Of a stretch of 64,000 nt of DNA, positions 1-11,929 are shown piece after piece. This DNA comes from Selaginella tamariscina (Eukaryota > Streptophyta > Lycopodiopsida > Selaginellales > Selaginellaceae). Each line of letters opens with the position of its first letter. The first letter of the stretch is position 1. Below the pieces are notes generated by a model, which saw nothing but the letters and a program-made list of their open reading frames with translations, was not told the DNA's origin and searched no databases. The translations under genes and the position numbers were made by a program. The stretch covers positions 269,001 through 333,000 of the forward strand of contig PUQB01000009.1 in assembly GCA_003024785.1 (NCBI GenBank), read 5' to 3'.

Positions 1-1343
1 AGTATCTTATATGAATGTGGTGTGTGTGTGTGTCAAACCAGACAGAAAACTCAAGCATAAATATGTGTACTAATTTATTAGAAAATTAAATAAAAACATT
101 TAATTGTCACATTTGCACATGATATGCAGACTTCGATGATCGCCTGGACTCCATTGCATTGATGGGCATTTGGTAAAGCCCATCGTTTTCCATCATACGC
201 AAATGGGTCAGGAAATGTACCTGAATTTTGCCATGCCCTGAGCCCTGTTTAGGGCTTAATACTCTGTTTCCACATAATACGAATGTCCAAGGGTTAAAGT
301 TGTACGTGACACATGCACACGCACGCCCGAAACACACACAAGGACTAAACTTTGACAGAGAGACCAAAGAACTCTCATACAGAGCACATTCACACAAATA
401 GCTTGCGTATAAATACACACGCACACACAGGTACTAACACATACAAGACGAAGGTTGAAGTTATAAAACGCGCGCTCACAATAGAGATTTACACACACAC
501 CACACACATATGCTGCTGTTGGTTTCAGTGGGTGGTTTTCTTATGGTTGTTTTTTTATTTAACCATATACTTAGATTACGTACACGCACAAGCATACTAC
601 TGTCATCTTCAGGCATTACATTAATAATGCCAACCACTAAACCGCAATTAAACACTATAAATGTAACCACATCTCTCTCTCACTCCCTCTCTCTCTCTCC
701 CACACACACACACACATGCACTGTGCGCACCGAGAACGACAGATTCATTAATTTGATATTTATTAATAAAATATTGAATAATACTTAATAAATACTAATA
801 ATATTTTAAATAGTTAAATCATGAAGAATTTATTTAAAATATGGTAATTGATTTAAACTTCAAGCCATTGGTTCTCTGTTTATTAATTAAAAATGCGTAT
901 TCTAAATTTAACCTAAAATAGTTATAATTCTAAACTTTTAATAAAATATTTAATGAAACTCCTAATTAAATCATTAATAAAATATTAATTTAAATATAAA
1001 TATGTGGTTTAATATACAATTCCTCGAGTGATTTGGTTAGCCAATTTTATTATTTGAGCTTTGCTGTTTTTAAATACTGTTTATTATTTTTTATTGCAAA
1101 CACAAACCTTTATTATCTTAATTTCATTAAATCCTTAATTACTTAAATTAAGTTAATTAATTGAGTGAGACAGGTTTAATTATAGTCAATCGTGGTATTA
1201 CCTGAATGCATTCGGTGTCTTTTTCAGGCATTACCTCAAAGTGGTCAACCACTAAACTACAATTAACTACTCATATATATAATTTTGCTTAATATCATAT
1301 ATTTTTTATATATCTTATTAAAATTTTGTCAATATCGAAACTC

Positions 1344-1379
<36 letters not shown>

Positions 1380-1788
1380 GCACGCACGCACGCACGCACG
1401 CACGTTCTCTGTATACTTTCTTTTCAAAAGTCTGCAGAACTAGACATATGCACATGGAATGCTTTTCCTCAGGTTGTGGGCCAATTTATTTGATGATATT
1501 CTTTGGTTATTAGCAGAGCTGGCTAACCTAGTACTTGCTCCGGACTAAGGTACAAACACGTCTATATCAACCGAGTAAAACAGTAACGAGTTGAGTGGGT
1601 TTCTCAAGCTATGAAATCACCATGGAAGGCATCTCTGTACATCTAAGAACTCAATCCAGCGTATATATTGATTTTCCTCTGAATGTGACATCAAACCCTA
1701 TATATTCACGCACACACACGCACAAACATATATCACCACCACTCTATATGTACATAAAAAATGTACCTAAACTGCCTGTGCCATACCA
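1..1788. other. AT-rich spacer with microsatellites
   Basis: No gene is supported here. The stretch holds many (CA)n/(TG)n and (CT)n runs, for example around 20-34, 480-510 and 665-716. Short ORFs in it translate to Cys/Val/His/Thr-rich strings that simply read the dinucleotide repeats. The part next to 1788 should contain the 3' UTR of the NAC gene, which reads toward lower coordinates, but I see no certain polyadenylation signal. Confidence 0.7.
1343..1404. repeat. compound microsatellite (TA)n(CA)n(CGCA)n
   Basis: An uninterrupted run of TA changes to CA and then to CGCA tetranucleotides. This is seen directly. Compound runs of this type are common throughout the window and make most small ORFs in it meaningless. 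Confidence 0.95.
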
Positions 1789-2859
1789 CTACGTAGAGAA
1801 GAAATGGCAAGAGTTTGAGTAATCCAGAAACCCAGAAGGGTTGTATTGTGGTGTCCCAAACTGCTGTTGTGGAGCTTCTTGTTTCGCACTGAAGAAGTTA
1901 TGTGCTCTAGTTTGTGGTCCAGGCGCGGTATTGAAGAGAAAGCTTGAATCACTAAGACCATTACTTGCTACATATTGTTGCAGCATATTGAGAGAAGGCT
2001 CGTCCCGAGTAACCGTGTTTACACCGTTGTTTACCTTCCCAGCCATTGCCTGATCATATGCATTAACTGAACTAGCGTTGCTGTTGTAGTTTGTGAGAAG
2101 CCCTTGTAAGACTGTGTCGTTAAGGGAGCCTAACCTTGGGAGGGAAGAAATCCTAGAACTGTCAATCTCCGGTAAGGAAGCAAGCACGTCGTCGGATGGG
2201 ACCGGTTGAGCTGATAGTGCTGCTGCGGCACGTTTCGTCTCGGCTTTGGACGGTGCTCTATGCAGTTTGGTCTTCTTCTTATATATTCTGCACAGAACCC
2301 AGTCATCCAGCTGCAATGAAAGAAAAAGCCATGTAAAGAAGAGAGAAGCTACAGTGTAGAAAGAGCTTACCCGGGAGCCTTTGCGACGGGGTTTATGGGG
2401 ATTCTCAATGAGACGATACTCATGCATGATCCAATTCGTCTTGATGCCACGAGGGGCGCGTCCCTTGTAGAAAACCAAGGCCTTCTTCACCCCAACTTTG
2501 CGACCGTCGGTGGAGCTAGATATCGGCTTGTCAGTGCCTGTCGCCTTCCAGTAGCCTGATGCTGCAGCACGATTAGGACGCGCACCGTTGGGATACTTAC
2601 GCTCCCTGGGGCTGAAGAAATACCACTCCCGCTCCCCAAATAATGCGTGTTGGGGCAAGTCCCAGGGATCATACTTATACAGGTCGACCTCGGCAATGAT
2701 CGGAATGGGTCCTCCGAACGCATTATTGGCCTTCTTGGAGAGGTAATGCACCATTAGCTCCTCATCCGTGGGATGAAATCTGAAGCCTGGAGGTAGCTGT
2801 AGCTCGGCAACCGCTGGCGGCACAGGGATTGTTGCTGGAGTTGTTGCTAGTCCATTCAT
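1789..2859 (-). CDS. NAC-domain transcription factor, ATAF/SNAC-like, one 60-bp intron
   Basis: Plant-specific DNA-binding transcription factor acting in the nucleus. The N-terminal NAC domain (about residues 20-175) has its subdomains in order: [14 protein letters not shown], the [16 protein letters not shown] stretch, [17 protein letters not shown] with [44 protein letters not shown], and [12 protein letters not shown]. The [11 protein letters not shown] and [11 protein letters not shown] forms point to the ATAF/SNAC group, whose members often act in stress and senescence. The C-terminal ~155 residues are Ser/Asn/Gln-rich, as expected for an activation region. An upstream in-frame ATG at 2898 would add 13 hydrophobic residues; I chose 2859 because NAC domains normally start close to the protein start. 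After removal of the intron at 2311-2370 the product is 336 aa, normal for the family. The frame is intact. The group is inferred from motifs, not from a tree. Confidence 0.92.
   Translation of the reverse strand: MNGLATTPATIPVPPAVAELQLPPGFRFHPTDEELMVHYLSKKANNAFGGPIPIIAEVDLYKYDPWDLPQHALFGEREWYFFSPRERKYPNGARPNRAAASGYWKATGTDKPISSSTDGRKVGVKKALVFYKGRAPRGIKTNWIMHEYRLIENPHKPRRKGSRVSSFYTVASLFFTWLFLSLQLDDWVLCRIYKKKTKLHRAPSKAETKRAAAALSAQPVPSDDVLASLPEIDSSRISSLPRLGSLNDTVLQGLLTNYNSNASSVNAYDQAMAGKVNNGVNTVTRDEPSLNMLQQYVASNGLSDSSFLFNTAPGPQTRAHNFFSAKQEAPQQQFGTPQYNPSGFLDYSNSCHFFST
2311..2370 (-). other. 60-bp GT-AG intron in the NAC gene, stop-free and a multiple of three
   Basis: On the minus strand the exon ends after the GSR codons, followed by GTAAGC at 2370, and resumes after a pyrimidine-rich tract and TTGCAG at 2311, just before [11 protein letters not shown] genes commonly have an intron near this point. 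The intron is exactly 20 codons with no stop, so retention would insert 20 mostly hydrophobic residues between subdomains D and E of the DNA-binding domain. The family does not have this insert, so splicing is the better model. Confidence 0.88.
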
Positions 2860-5800
2860 TCTCTCTGGCAAGAACAGAAATAGAATTTGAATCGACACGG
2901 AAATGAATCTATACTCGATACATGTGGATTACCACCAAATTAAAGATTCTGTAGAGAAAACAAATATATATCTACAGATATCAAAGTGGATTACACTATC
3001 TAAGGTAATTATAGGGCGTGGAATTGAGAAAGGAAACTGTATATAGGTAAATTTCTATGTTCATTGCCGTATTTATCCTTTAAAAGAGGTGTGTTTATCC
3101 TGTGATTATTACGAGCATATGTCATGTTGATCGAAGCAGGGGGGGCTTAAAGCCAAATTCCTAAGGAAGCATCTGAGAGCGACCTTAAAAATGTACACCT
3201 GTCGAGCTTCGAAGAGGAAGCTTTGGGTCCCCAAGGGACACCTGTGATCGACACGTAGGCTTTTTGGAAGCTCATGACTTTGAGCATTGTTTCTCTCTGT
3301 GGGCCAAAATCTAGCCCGTGTATACAGCTTGTATATACACCCTAACCCTAACAATAAGGTGTTAGAGATTAATGTAAATGGAGGTGTACGTATACCTATA
3401 CGGTTGGACTTTATTTTGGGGTTGCTTTTGGGTAGCATATTGATTTATTCGTTTGTCCATATGCGTGAGTGAGCGTGGGCTCCAAAAATGCTGGCGTGCA
3501 TATCTTGCACACTGGTGTATTAAGTTAATTGGGTGGTGTTTAAGAGTGAGTGTGAATAAGACCCTTTGGAGATTTCAAGGGATTGTGATTCTTTATATAT
3601 GAACCATATGTTTCTATAAATATCTATATGTTGTTACATATTATACTGTATATGTATGAACAAGGTTGTCGGCAAAAATTCCGACCAAACATCAGATGGT
3701 ATGAACCATTTTAACCCGACAAAAGCATCATCACACTCTCTCATTTCCTGGTCAAGAAAAGATGTTTGGCGGTTTCGATCTCGACAAGCTATTTTACATG
3801 CGGGAAGTGATGTGCATCAGTGGAGCCACGAAGCCTTTATCTTTTGTAAAGTTGTATGTAGATTTAAGGTGCTAATAACAGTGGCTTAAACAAGGAAAAC
3901 ACGCCATGTTTCACACGACTAAGCACTTAAAATACGATATGGTGATATATATAATATCTATGTGGGTGTGTGCGGGACACATGTACGCAACTATATATAT
4001 ACAGCATATATATATCCATTATGGTGGAGTGTGTTCACCTGGGCCATACAAGAATAAACATACATATATTTTCATAATGCATGTGTGTGTGTGTGTGTGA
4101 AATAGACTAAACTCAAGAACGATAGTACTTGTGTATAAGTATATAGACAATGTAGGGTAGATATGTTTGTAGTCAAATTGACAATATCAACTATTTATAT
4201 TAAATATAAGAAGTTTGGATATTAACATTTAAAGAAAATATTTAATATGCTTCATAAGTAAATAAATAATTAGAACATTTACGTCCATTTCTGCGAATAT
4301 GTAGGTACATAGGACTATACAGTATGTGTATGTATGTCTCATGTTTGAGTCTTTATTAACTGTTAAGACAAAGCTTATGTATTATTTATTAATGAAAAGT
4401 AACTATACATTTTAAGAAAGTATTTAAACCAATCTTTCTTAGGAAATTTATTCAAACACACTTATATATATAATTCTATATGTAGTATGTTAAATTAAAA
4501 ATGCTTTCCCACAACTTAGGATGTAATAGTTTGATTTTTAACTTAAAAAGTATTATTTTCTTTTCATTTAATTTTTTTTGTCAGTTTATGTGTGTATATG
4601 TATGCATATTCCTGTGTGTGTACACATACACACACACACACCACTTACTGGTCAAACTTAAACTGTTACAAAACGAATCTTCTACAACTTTCAACATAAA
4701 AAACAAAATCAAACCTCCAAAAGTCACAAGTAATATTTAGCTCCCTCAAGCAAAGTATAAAAATCTCACTGTCTTTTACATATTTTTCAGTCAAATCCTA
4801 AGGATCATTATACAACATATATATAATATACTATATACTAATATATGTGTATATATGCGTTATTTAATATATTAGTTTGTCTTTAGTGGGCTCAAAAGAG
4901 AATTTTTCATTAGATAAGCCACCCGTGCGTTTGCTTATTCTAAGCCTTCACGTCATGAGCGTGACATGATGTGGCTTTTTGACCACCATTACCATGCTTC
5001 TTATAAAATTACAAAGGTGCATACGCATGCAGAGTGATGAATATGCGCGTTTGTGTGTGTGTGTGTTGTTCCTTATCTAGCGTGTATGGTTTGGTTTTGG
5101 ATACCTTGTTCTCCAAAAAAAATTCCTTAGATAGTTTAAATTATAAATTTAAATTCTAATAAATTTAAAATTCCTCTTTATAATGATAAAAACTTAACTA
5201 TTGTTTAATCATTATTAAAAATTATAAGACTTTATTAGGGTCCCAGAGGTCGGAACATGATGTAGTGAACATTTTAGTATATTCTATAACATTTACATAA
5301 TTAGTTGTAGACTTTGCCTTCATATTAAATGTTATCAATATGTAATGCTGTCTGTGTATATGTAATGTAATATAAAATCATTGAGAAAATTCTTTTTAGT
5401 AGGAATAAAGAAATGTGTTTATTGTTTCATATCATTAGGAGCATATTTGTGGTAGGGGAGATTTACAAATTATATATTAAGATATGCTTTAATTAGATAA
5501 TTTATATCTTAAAGTTAAAAAATATATTAATAATAGTTTATGTTTAAGATAAAGCACAATGAGTAGGCCCTAGTAACTTTAATTATATGACGTTCATTTA
5601 TTTTCAACAAAAAACAACAATCATCAGATACATTTAGGTAAATAATATAGAATTAGTTTGTAATTCATGGTATTTAATTTCAAATAAAACCAATCAAACA
5701 TCTATTTATCACAAACACTTCAAAAGTTATGATTACATGATTTATTTCTTTCCAATTTGCTATACACACATATATAATTTTTTCATCCAAATTTGACAAA

Positions 5801-6498
5801 TTAAATTTATTATTAATTTATTTTATTATTCTATTCTATTTTAATATAAAGAAATAATAACAAGAATTTTTATCAGTTTTGAAATAAAGTGACTAATATT
5901 AGATTTGTTTAAATAAGAAGTTATATTAAAAGTATTATATGAAGTTTTTAAACCTTTTTGTTTCATTTAGTTACAAAATTTAAATATAATGTTAAAATTA
6001 ATATTATTTATGTTTTAACATTTTGTATGTAAATTATCAAGTATATTCTATTTTACTATTTATGTGAGGGTAAATATATACTTTCTAAAATTTTATCAAT
6101 ATATGACAAATTTAATAGTATATATATAATTTTTCCTAATGTGAAAACAATAATATAACAAATGTAATAGATTTATATCCATATGGAAACTAAAGTTATA
6201 TTTTATATCTAATAAGACCTTTGTAAAGAAAGAGGTGTTATTTTATTTTGTATTCAGTAATTTGTGTCTAACTATTTATATTTAGTAGATTTTAAGCATA
6301 TTTATAGGGATTTATACTTATTAATAATTCATCACTTCTCTTTTTTTTTCATGAGTTATCCTTAATGTTTAGGCTAATTATTTAATGACTCTTAACTCAA
6401 TTATTATTATTAACATGGTGAGTTTATTTTTAAATTAGATTCTTATAGTTGTCTTTAATTTGATGAGTTTATCTTTAAGTTGAATTCTTAAGTCCAAC
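2860..6498. other. AT-rich intergenic spacer, including the NAC upstream region
   Basis: No protein-coding gene is supported. About 2860-3110 is upstream of the NAC gene and would hold its promoter and 5' UTR; I cannot place the transcription start. A two-unit telomere-like motif lies at 3338-3352. The rest is AT-rich with short TG, CA and TATA runs (4079-4100, 4620-4640, 5053-5066). ORFs at 3656-3889, 3906-4100 and 4501-4740 show no recognisable domain and read partly through repeats. Confidence 0.6.
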
Positions 6499-7113
6499 TT
6501 AACTTGGTGGGTTTATTTTTAAGTTTTTAGGTTTACCCATGATTAAGCTTTGACAATGAACAACCTCGAAGTCGTAAATTTGAAGTTTCAAGACCCACCG
6601 AGTAATATGCCCAATCAAATTTTTCCGCTTCAATAACGAAGTGACTGCTGCATGGTCACCTTCTAATAACATCCGAGAACCATGCAAATAGGCATGGAGC
6701 TTCTCAAAAACCCAAATTGTTGCTAGACACTTCTTTTCTGTCATGGAGTAGGTTACCTCTGCTGGTTGCAAGGTACGACTGATGTACGCAATGGGATGTC
6801 GTTGGCCAAGGACACTCGTACTCTCCTGCATCAATACACTCTCGAGATCGATGTCAGAAGCATCTACGTGTAAGATGAAAGGACGAATGTAATCTGAGTA
6901 CGCCAAAACTGAAGGAATCGTCAACAGCTCTTTAAGATCTGCAAATGCCTGCTTGCAATCCTTAGACCAAACAAAAGAAATCATTGACAACTTTAGCAAT
7001 GCCCGCAACGGTGCAGTACGATCCGAAAGATGATCCACAAAACGACCTAGATATTGTACTTTGCCAAGAAAGCGTTGCACATCATTCACACACTTCGGCG
7101 TAGGGAACTTCAA
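6499..7113 (-). pseudogene. RT connection and RNase H of relic A
   Basis: A 204-codon frame contains VQRFLGKVQYLGRFV, then FVWSKDCKQAFADLKELL and the RNase H start ILHVDASD, followed by HPIAYISRTL and YSMTEKKCLATIW. These are the standard landmarks of gypsy RNase H. The GDHAAVTSLL segment matches the usual tDHaaL site. The frame runs into unrelated AT-rich sequence where the element is cut off. Confidence 0.87.
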
Positions 7114-7230
7114 AACTGCAACTAGTTTGTCAGGATCAACTTACAAACCTCACGAGAAATGTAAATAAGTGGTGTCCTTGGATCCAAACACAAACTTAAA
7201 TGACTTCAACTTCAAACCAACTTCACGCAA

Positions 7231-7656
7231 TCAATCCAAAACCTTGTGTACATTACCGACATGCTCCTCCCACATTTCATCCGAGTGAATTAAAACATCA
7301 TTGATGAAGTCGACAGTCACCTCTGACATATCGCAGAGAATCTCATCCATCATACGTTGGAAAGTCGCTGGAGCATTGCTCAAACCGAAAGGCATCACCA
7401 AGAACTCGTATAGGCCAAATGGTGTCCAAAAAGCAGTCTTGGGAATGTCCATGTCAACCATCAGAACTTACCAATATCCAGAGACAAGATCTAACTTGGT
7501 CTGCGTATGAGGAAGTAGGTACACATCTAAAATAGTTACATCATTTAATGGGCGATAGTCAATGCAGAATTGAATGCTCCCATCTAGCTTTGTCACAAGA
7601 TGAGGTTTGCACGCCCAAGGACTTCGAGATTTTTGAATAATACCTTTCTCCAACAT
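7231..7656 (-). pseudogene. rt: reverse transcriptase fingers and palm of relic A
   Basis: Two reading segments (7656-7468 and 7461-7231), broken by a stop and frame change, show LEKGIIQKSRSPWA, FCIDYRPLNDVTI, and KTAFWTPFGLYEFLVMPFGLSNAPATFQRMMD. The catalytic YxDD box has become FIND (in DFINDVLIHS), so the first catalytic Asp is lost. This supports an inactive enzyme. Confidence 0.87.
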
Positions 7657-7698
7657 CTCTTTAACATTCGTTCATAAGATCTTGAGCTCCTTTGGTAA

Positions 7699-8283
7699 TC
7701 AGCACTGAACAAGTACCTTGACCAGCCTAGCATCCCTAGTTGGAATAGGGTGATGTGTTACAATCTTGGCCCTAGATGACAAGTCAAAGTTGAAAAGATC
7801 AGCATACTCCTTCTTGAGTTGATTAATGACTACAGCACGATGATCATATGATGGATCTAGAGAATAAAATGAGGAACATGAAGGGAAAATGATTGGAAGT
7901 AAAGGTGAAACAAAAGTGATGCAAGCAAAGGTGGAAGCAAATGCACAAAGTGGAATATAAGCAAGAGGAATTGAAGAAAGATGAAGGAGAGTCAAACAGG
8001 GAGGAGACTTTTCAAAGTCACACTTGACATGATTGTGAATCAACCAATCCATACCAAGAATAAGGTGAAAAGCTTGACTCGACACCACCCACAAAAATTG
8101 AAGCTCAAGCTCATGATCATCCACACGAACAATAATGTCAACTTCATCCCTTGAACAAACATGAGTGTGTCCGTTGCCGTACAAAATGAAGACTGGTTCT
8201 ACTACACGACACAAATGAAGGCTGCAACGTTTAGCAATAGACTGAGAAATAAAGAACAAACTCGAACCTGTATCCACCAACAC
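7699..8283 (-). pseudogene. pr: retropepsin-type aspartic protease of relic A
   Basis: An open 194-codon frame begins with the active-site signature VDTGSS near residues 3-8 and contains ILGMDWL further on (around residues 76-82), the usual two marks of gypsy proteases. The protease would cut the Gag-Pol polyprotein. The frame ends before the reverse transcriptase, which lies in another frame. Confidence 0.85.
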
Positions 8284-8424
8284 TAAAAGGAAAACAGGAC
8301 GTGGTGTGTGATTAAATCGAGTTTGAAAAGTGAAGATCAGATGAATTGGTGCTGAGTGAACCCCTTGATGATACTCTTGAAAGAAAGACGAAAGATCACT
8401 AATTTATTTTCACAAGGACCCCCT

Positions 8425-9362
8425 CTACTCATGCGATTTGTCGTTTTCTGGAAGATCCACCGTATCATGACCTTCTACTGCAATAGCGCCAATTGGACGT
8501 TGTTGATGCCAAGGCCTCCACCTCGGAAATGGGGGATGCCAATTGGGAACCAGTTGAGAGAACACCACACACGTGTGTCCAACCTCATCACATGCCCAAC
8601 AACGAACTGCATGTCCACGTCCTTGTCCATGGGCCCAACCTTGTGCTGATACACAAGCAGCAATAGCATCAACCTCCATCGGAGCAGGTCCATTCCCAAC
8701 ATGAAGTGGAATAAGAGAACATGAAGGTGCAAGTGGGAGAGGTGACGACTTATATCATTGTGCCAGCCTTAAAGCATTGTTAAGAGTCACTGGAGCTAAT
8801 GCATGCACAAGCCCTACAAGGTCTTGACGAAGTGCTGGCCACAACATACCTAACTTGATGCGTTTTGACATGTTAAGTTCTGCATGCAGCAAAAGGTTTC
8901 GAAAGCAAACACTAAACTGCATCACCGACTCAGATGGCTCTTAACAAATATGATGCAACTGCTAAAAAGTATCGTCATAATTGTCTGCATGCCCAAATGC
9001 ACGTTTGAAGATTTCTGGAAGAATACTCCAATCTTCACGAGTTGCAACGTCCAGACCATTGTACCATTGCAACACCATCCCTTGAAGACAAGTAGGAAAC
9101 TCACGTAAACACTGAGCACCGTCCATGAATGATATGTGGCAACCATAGTGAAATGGTCAAACCAATGGTACACATCATCTCCAAGATTTCCATGAAAAAA
9201 ATCTGGCTGGACACGAGAGTTTGCAACAAGAGCAAGAGGAGTACCTTAGGCTGTGAATACTACCATCAATTGAGAGTGATTATTTAGTTGCATCCGTATG
9301 GCATCCAACAATTACATGAGTAGCTGCTCCACAGAAAAAGGGTTTGCATATTGTGGATCCAT
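8425..9362 (-). pseudogene. gag: gag of relic A with a damaged zinc knuckle
   Basis: Reading starts at the ATG at 9362 (MDPQYANPFSVEQLL) and passes several stops and frameshifts. Pieces typical of a retrotransposon capsid are visible: QPDFFHGNLGDDVYHWFDHF and then LREFPTCLQGMVLQWYNG followed by ILPEIFKRAFG. Near 8560-8605 there is a CCHC-type zinc knuckle, CWACDEVGH, in which the fourth ligand is Phe instead of Cys. Gag would form the particle and bind RNA; this copy cannot. Confidence 0.8.
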
Positions 9363-11289
9363 AGTGGACAAAGAAATAACAAAATTTATAAGAAAGGAAT
9401 AGATTTAAACAATGGAAAAGTTATATCTAAGAAGACAAAGAAAATTAACAAAAAAGACACAAATCCAAGCACTTCGTAAGAATAATTAAAGGTGGCCCTC
9501 ACCTACACCAATGTGAGAACTCAGAATATAGAAATGTGTATATATTGATTAGTTTAAGAACCGTAACGTATATAAGACTAAGTGGTCCAGATTGAAACCA
9601 ATTCTACAGTTAATAAAACCCACTACGCTAATAATAATATGTGCACATGCAGCTGTCGTACACGTGGATATTAAGTATGTAAAAATTAAACATTATTTAA
9701 GATTATACATTAATAGGTCGCTCACGCTTTCTCAATTAATAGGTTCACTCTCGCTTTCTCACACGGCCGACTACTGCAATACTGTCTACCAGACCAAAGC
9801 TGTTCCCAGTCACAACCCTTTCAACAAATTTCACATGCGAGATCTCCTCCTCCCCACCTAGCAGATACTCTTGCTGCTCTTGTTTAGCCACACTGTTATT
9901 CATATTGATCAAAATAAAAGTGCAAACCTGTCAAGACCATATTTTGAGAGAGAGAATGTAAATGAAGGCATGGGACTGCTTATATATTAATTTATCTTAA
10001 TTTTATATTTATTAGTTATTTTGATCCAAAAAGCTTATTTCATTATATTATAACAATGCAATTGTCTATTAGTTAATAAAAAATTTGTGTACTCTAAATC
10101 AGTGCCTATTTTGAGGTGTAAAGTTTACATTTTAAATGTATAATGTTACGTAAAACCCTCAATTTAAAATGCAGTCTGAAAATAGGCACTGCTGTAAACA
10201 AATGCGTTCTTTTCATTTTGAAATTTAGCAGGCACCTTTAGGGCAACAATCGACTAGCAAACAATGAGAATTAAAATGGTAATGTTCATTGTTAGGTTTC
10301 TGTTGGAGAGGCAAGAAGAAGATTAGCATGGCTGCATGAATTCCATTAATTAAGATAAAGGCCGTTCTAGAAAAAAATTCAATGTATCTCCACCAATGCT
10401 CTCTATTACATGGTGAAAGAAAGTACATAGGTTCTAGTAACAATGATAGTGCTTGTAAAAGCCTTTCAAGGGTGAATTTTATTCTTCCACACGACTGCTA
10501 AGCTGTCCTCTTCTTTGAAACTGTGCATATTTCCCACATGAAATTTCTGGGTTTCCTATTTACTTTAGAGGCAAAGAGAAGGATAACTTAGTAGTGCATG
10601 TAAAGAAGATTTAAATCAACATATATAACCTTTCTGCAAAAGCTACCATGTCTAAAATCTGTTACACACAATCGAAAATTAAGAAGGGAAAAAACATTAT
10701 GATTCTATAATTTTACCGTCTTTTCTGATGTCCAAGGTATGGAACGAACAAGGAGCGTTCAGCAAACGAAACTTCAGCTGAAATTTTACAAATATATTAA
10801 TTAGCTGGTTTTTCTTTTTAATTTTGTGTTAATTGGAAAATATTGCTGTATATGCAAGTGTCTTGTACTTTAGGAAGTTAGAAATCTCAAGAAAAAAAAT
10901 TGGAATGGAGTGCATTAGTTACTTAACGTTTTACTAATTTGACTGCAGCAAAAGCCTGATTTGCCTGACATTTTAAAAGTCACGAGTGTTTGTGCAAGGA
11001 AGAGAGAGGGTGTGTTTGTGTGTGTGAACTGAAAGAATACCAAAATGTTTGGAATCCACTCTCTTTTGGTATTGCGGCTTATGTGTATAAAAGCTCTTTC
11101 TTTTTCCATCTCGCCTATATAAGCACATGTACATGTATTATATAAAGCATACATATCGAGTATTTATGGAGAATAGATATCAGCTCTTAGGATGGATCGT
11201 TTTTTGAGGTTATACAACTGATCAAGTTAATTAATGTTTATGCGGATGGATACACATAGAGTTGAGCCTATATATGCTCATACATGTGA
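9363..11289. other. spacer without recognised genes
   Basis: This stretch should include the lost 5' leader of relic A, but no LTR ends or tRNA-type primer site were found. From about 9900 to 11290 the sequence is AT-rich. Apart from the small inverted-repeat element at 10100-10191, I see nothing that I can assign. ORFs at 9592, 10225 and 10915 lack domain support. Confidence 0.6.
10100..10191. mobile_element. 92-bp MITE-like element with 13-bp terminal inverted repeats
   Basis: CAGTGCCTATTTT at 10100-10112 is the exact reverse complement of AAAATAGGCACTG at 10179-10191. The interior contains a second, smaller palindrome (ACATTTTAAATGT). It looks like a very short foldback DNA transposon. 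I found no matching target duplication, so the superfamily is open. Confidence 0.6.
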
Positions 11290-11399
11290 CACATGCATGA
11301 ATTTCTTCTGTCTTTCAGATGCATCATGGCTTTTAATCAAAGTGTCTTTCTTTCAGACAAGATCCTGGAACAACTATTTTCCCCAACTATTCAAGAAGA

Positions 11400-11660
11400 T
11401 GTGCTCGAGGACTGGTGTCATGCACCTTTATACGTGTGTACAGTCGACCTACGTCCCGTGCAAGTACCCATTGCTGTTGTGTTCATATCCGCAGATTCAT
11501 TTGGGTCTATATGTACACGTATATGCAATTAGGGAGTAGGGCAGCAAGATCCAAGGAAACAAAATTGAGGTTCCTTTCTTCAGTGCACTTGGAAGATTGT
11601 CCAACGTTGCGGGTGGATCCATCCAAAGTGGAGGTTGTTGTCAGGTCTGGCTAGGATAGC
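11400..11660 (+). repeat. upstream segment shared, inverted, with 59683-59870
   Basis: This sequence, including the stretch around CAGTCGACCTACGTCCCGTG, recurs as its reverse complement just beyond VDE copy 2. In both places it lies immediately 5' of the VDE remnant, so the duplicated unit included upstream or first-exon sequence. ORFs here (11234-11654) show no domain I recognise; they could be remains of a transit peptide or a 5' UTR, but that is a guess. Confidence 0.7.
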
Positions 11661-11929
11661 ATTATAAATAATTAAAATTATATTTCTGTCGACGAGACGT
11701 TTCTTTTAAAATAGCAGACCAACACAAAATTCGTGCACTCGCAGCTAAGTCGGCTGGAGTTTTCCTTGGAACTTCTTTGCGTGCCTTTCCTCATGGCTAT
11801 GGACAGAGACTTCAGAAAGGTATGGAAATGCGTCTCTGATGAATGCAGGTATATGTTTCTTGGGTACAAAGTTGGTCGTAATGAACTTCTTTTGTTAAGG
11901 ATACATAACTGAGTCTCGATGCGTTTTAC

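Larger units (their letters stand above)
6499..9362 (-). mobile_element. Ty3/gypsy retrotransposon relic A, truncated after RNase H
   Basis: On the minus strand the order is gag, protease, reverse transcriptase, RNase H, the normal gypsy order. The similarity stops after RNase H near 6499, so integrase and the 3' LTR are missing. No LTR, primer binding site or target duplication could be found on either side. Each domain carries stops or frameshifts, so this is an old, inactive fragment. Confidence 0.88.

Noticed and set aside
2487..2723. Second minus-strand ORF inside the NAC gene
   Set aside because: Out of frame with the conserved NAC subdomains; a shadow.
2860..2898. Upstream in-frame start adding 13 residues to the NAC protein
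   Set aside because: The added residues are unlike NAC N-termini, and the second ATG gives the normal family start. Not excluded without transcript data.
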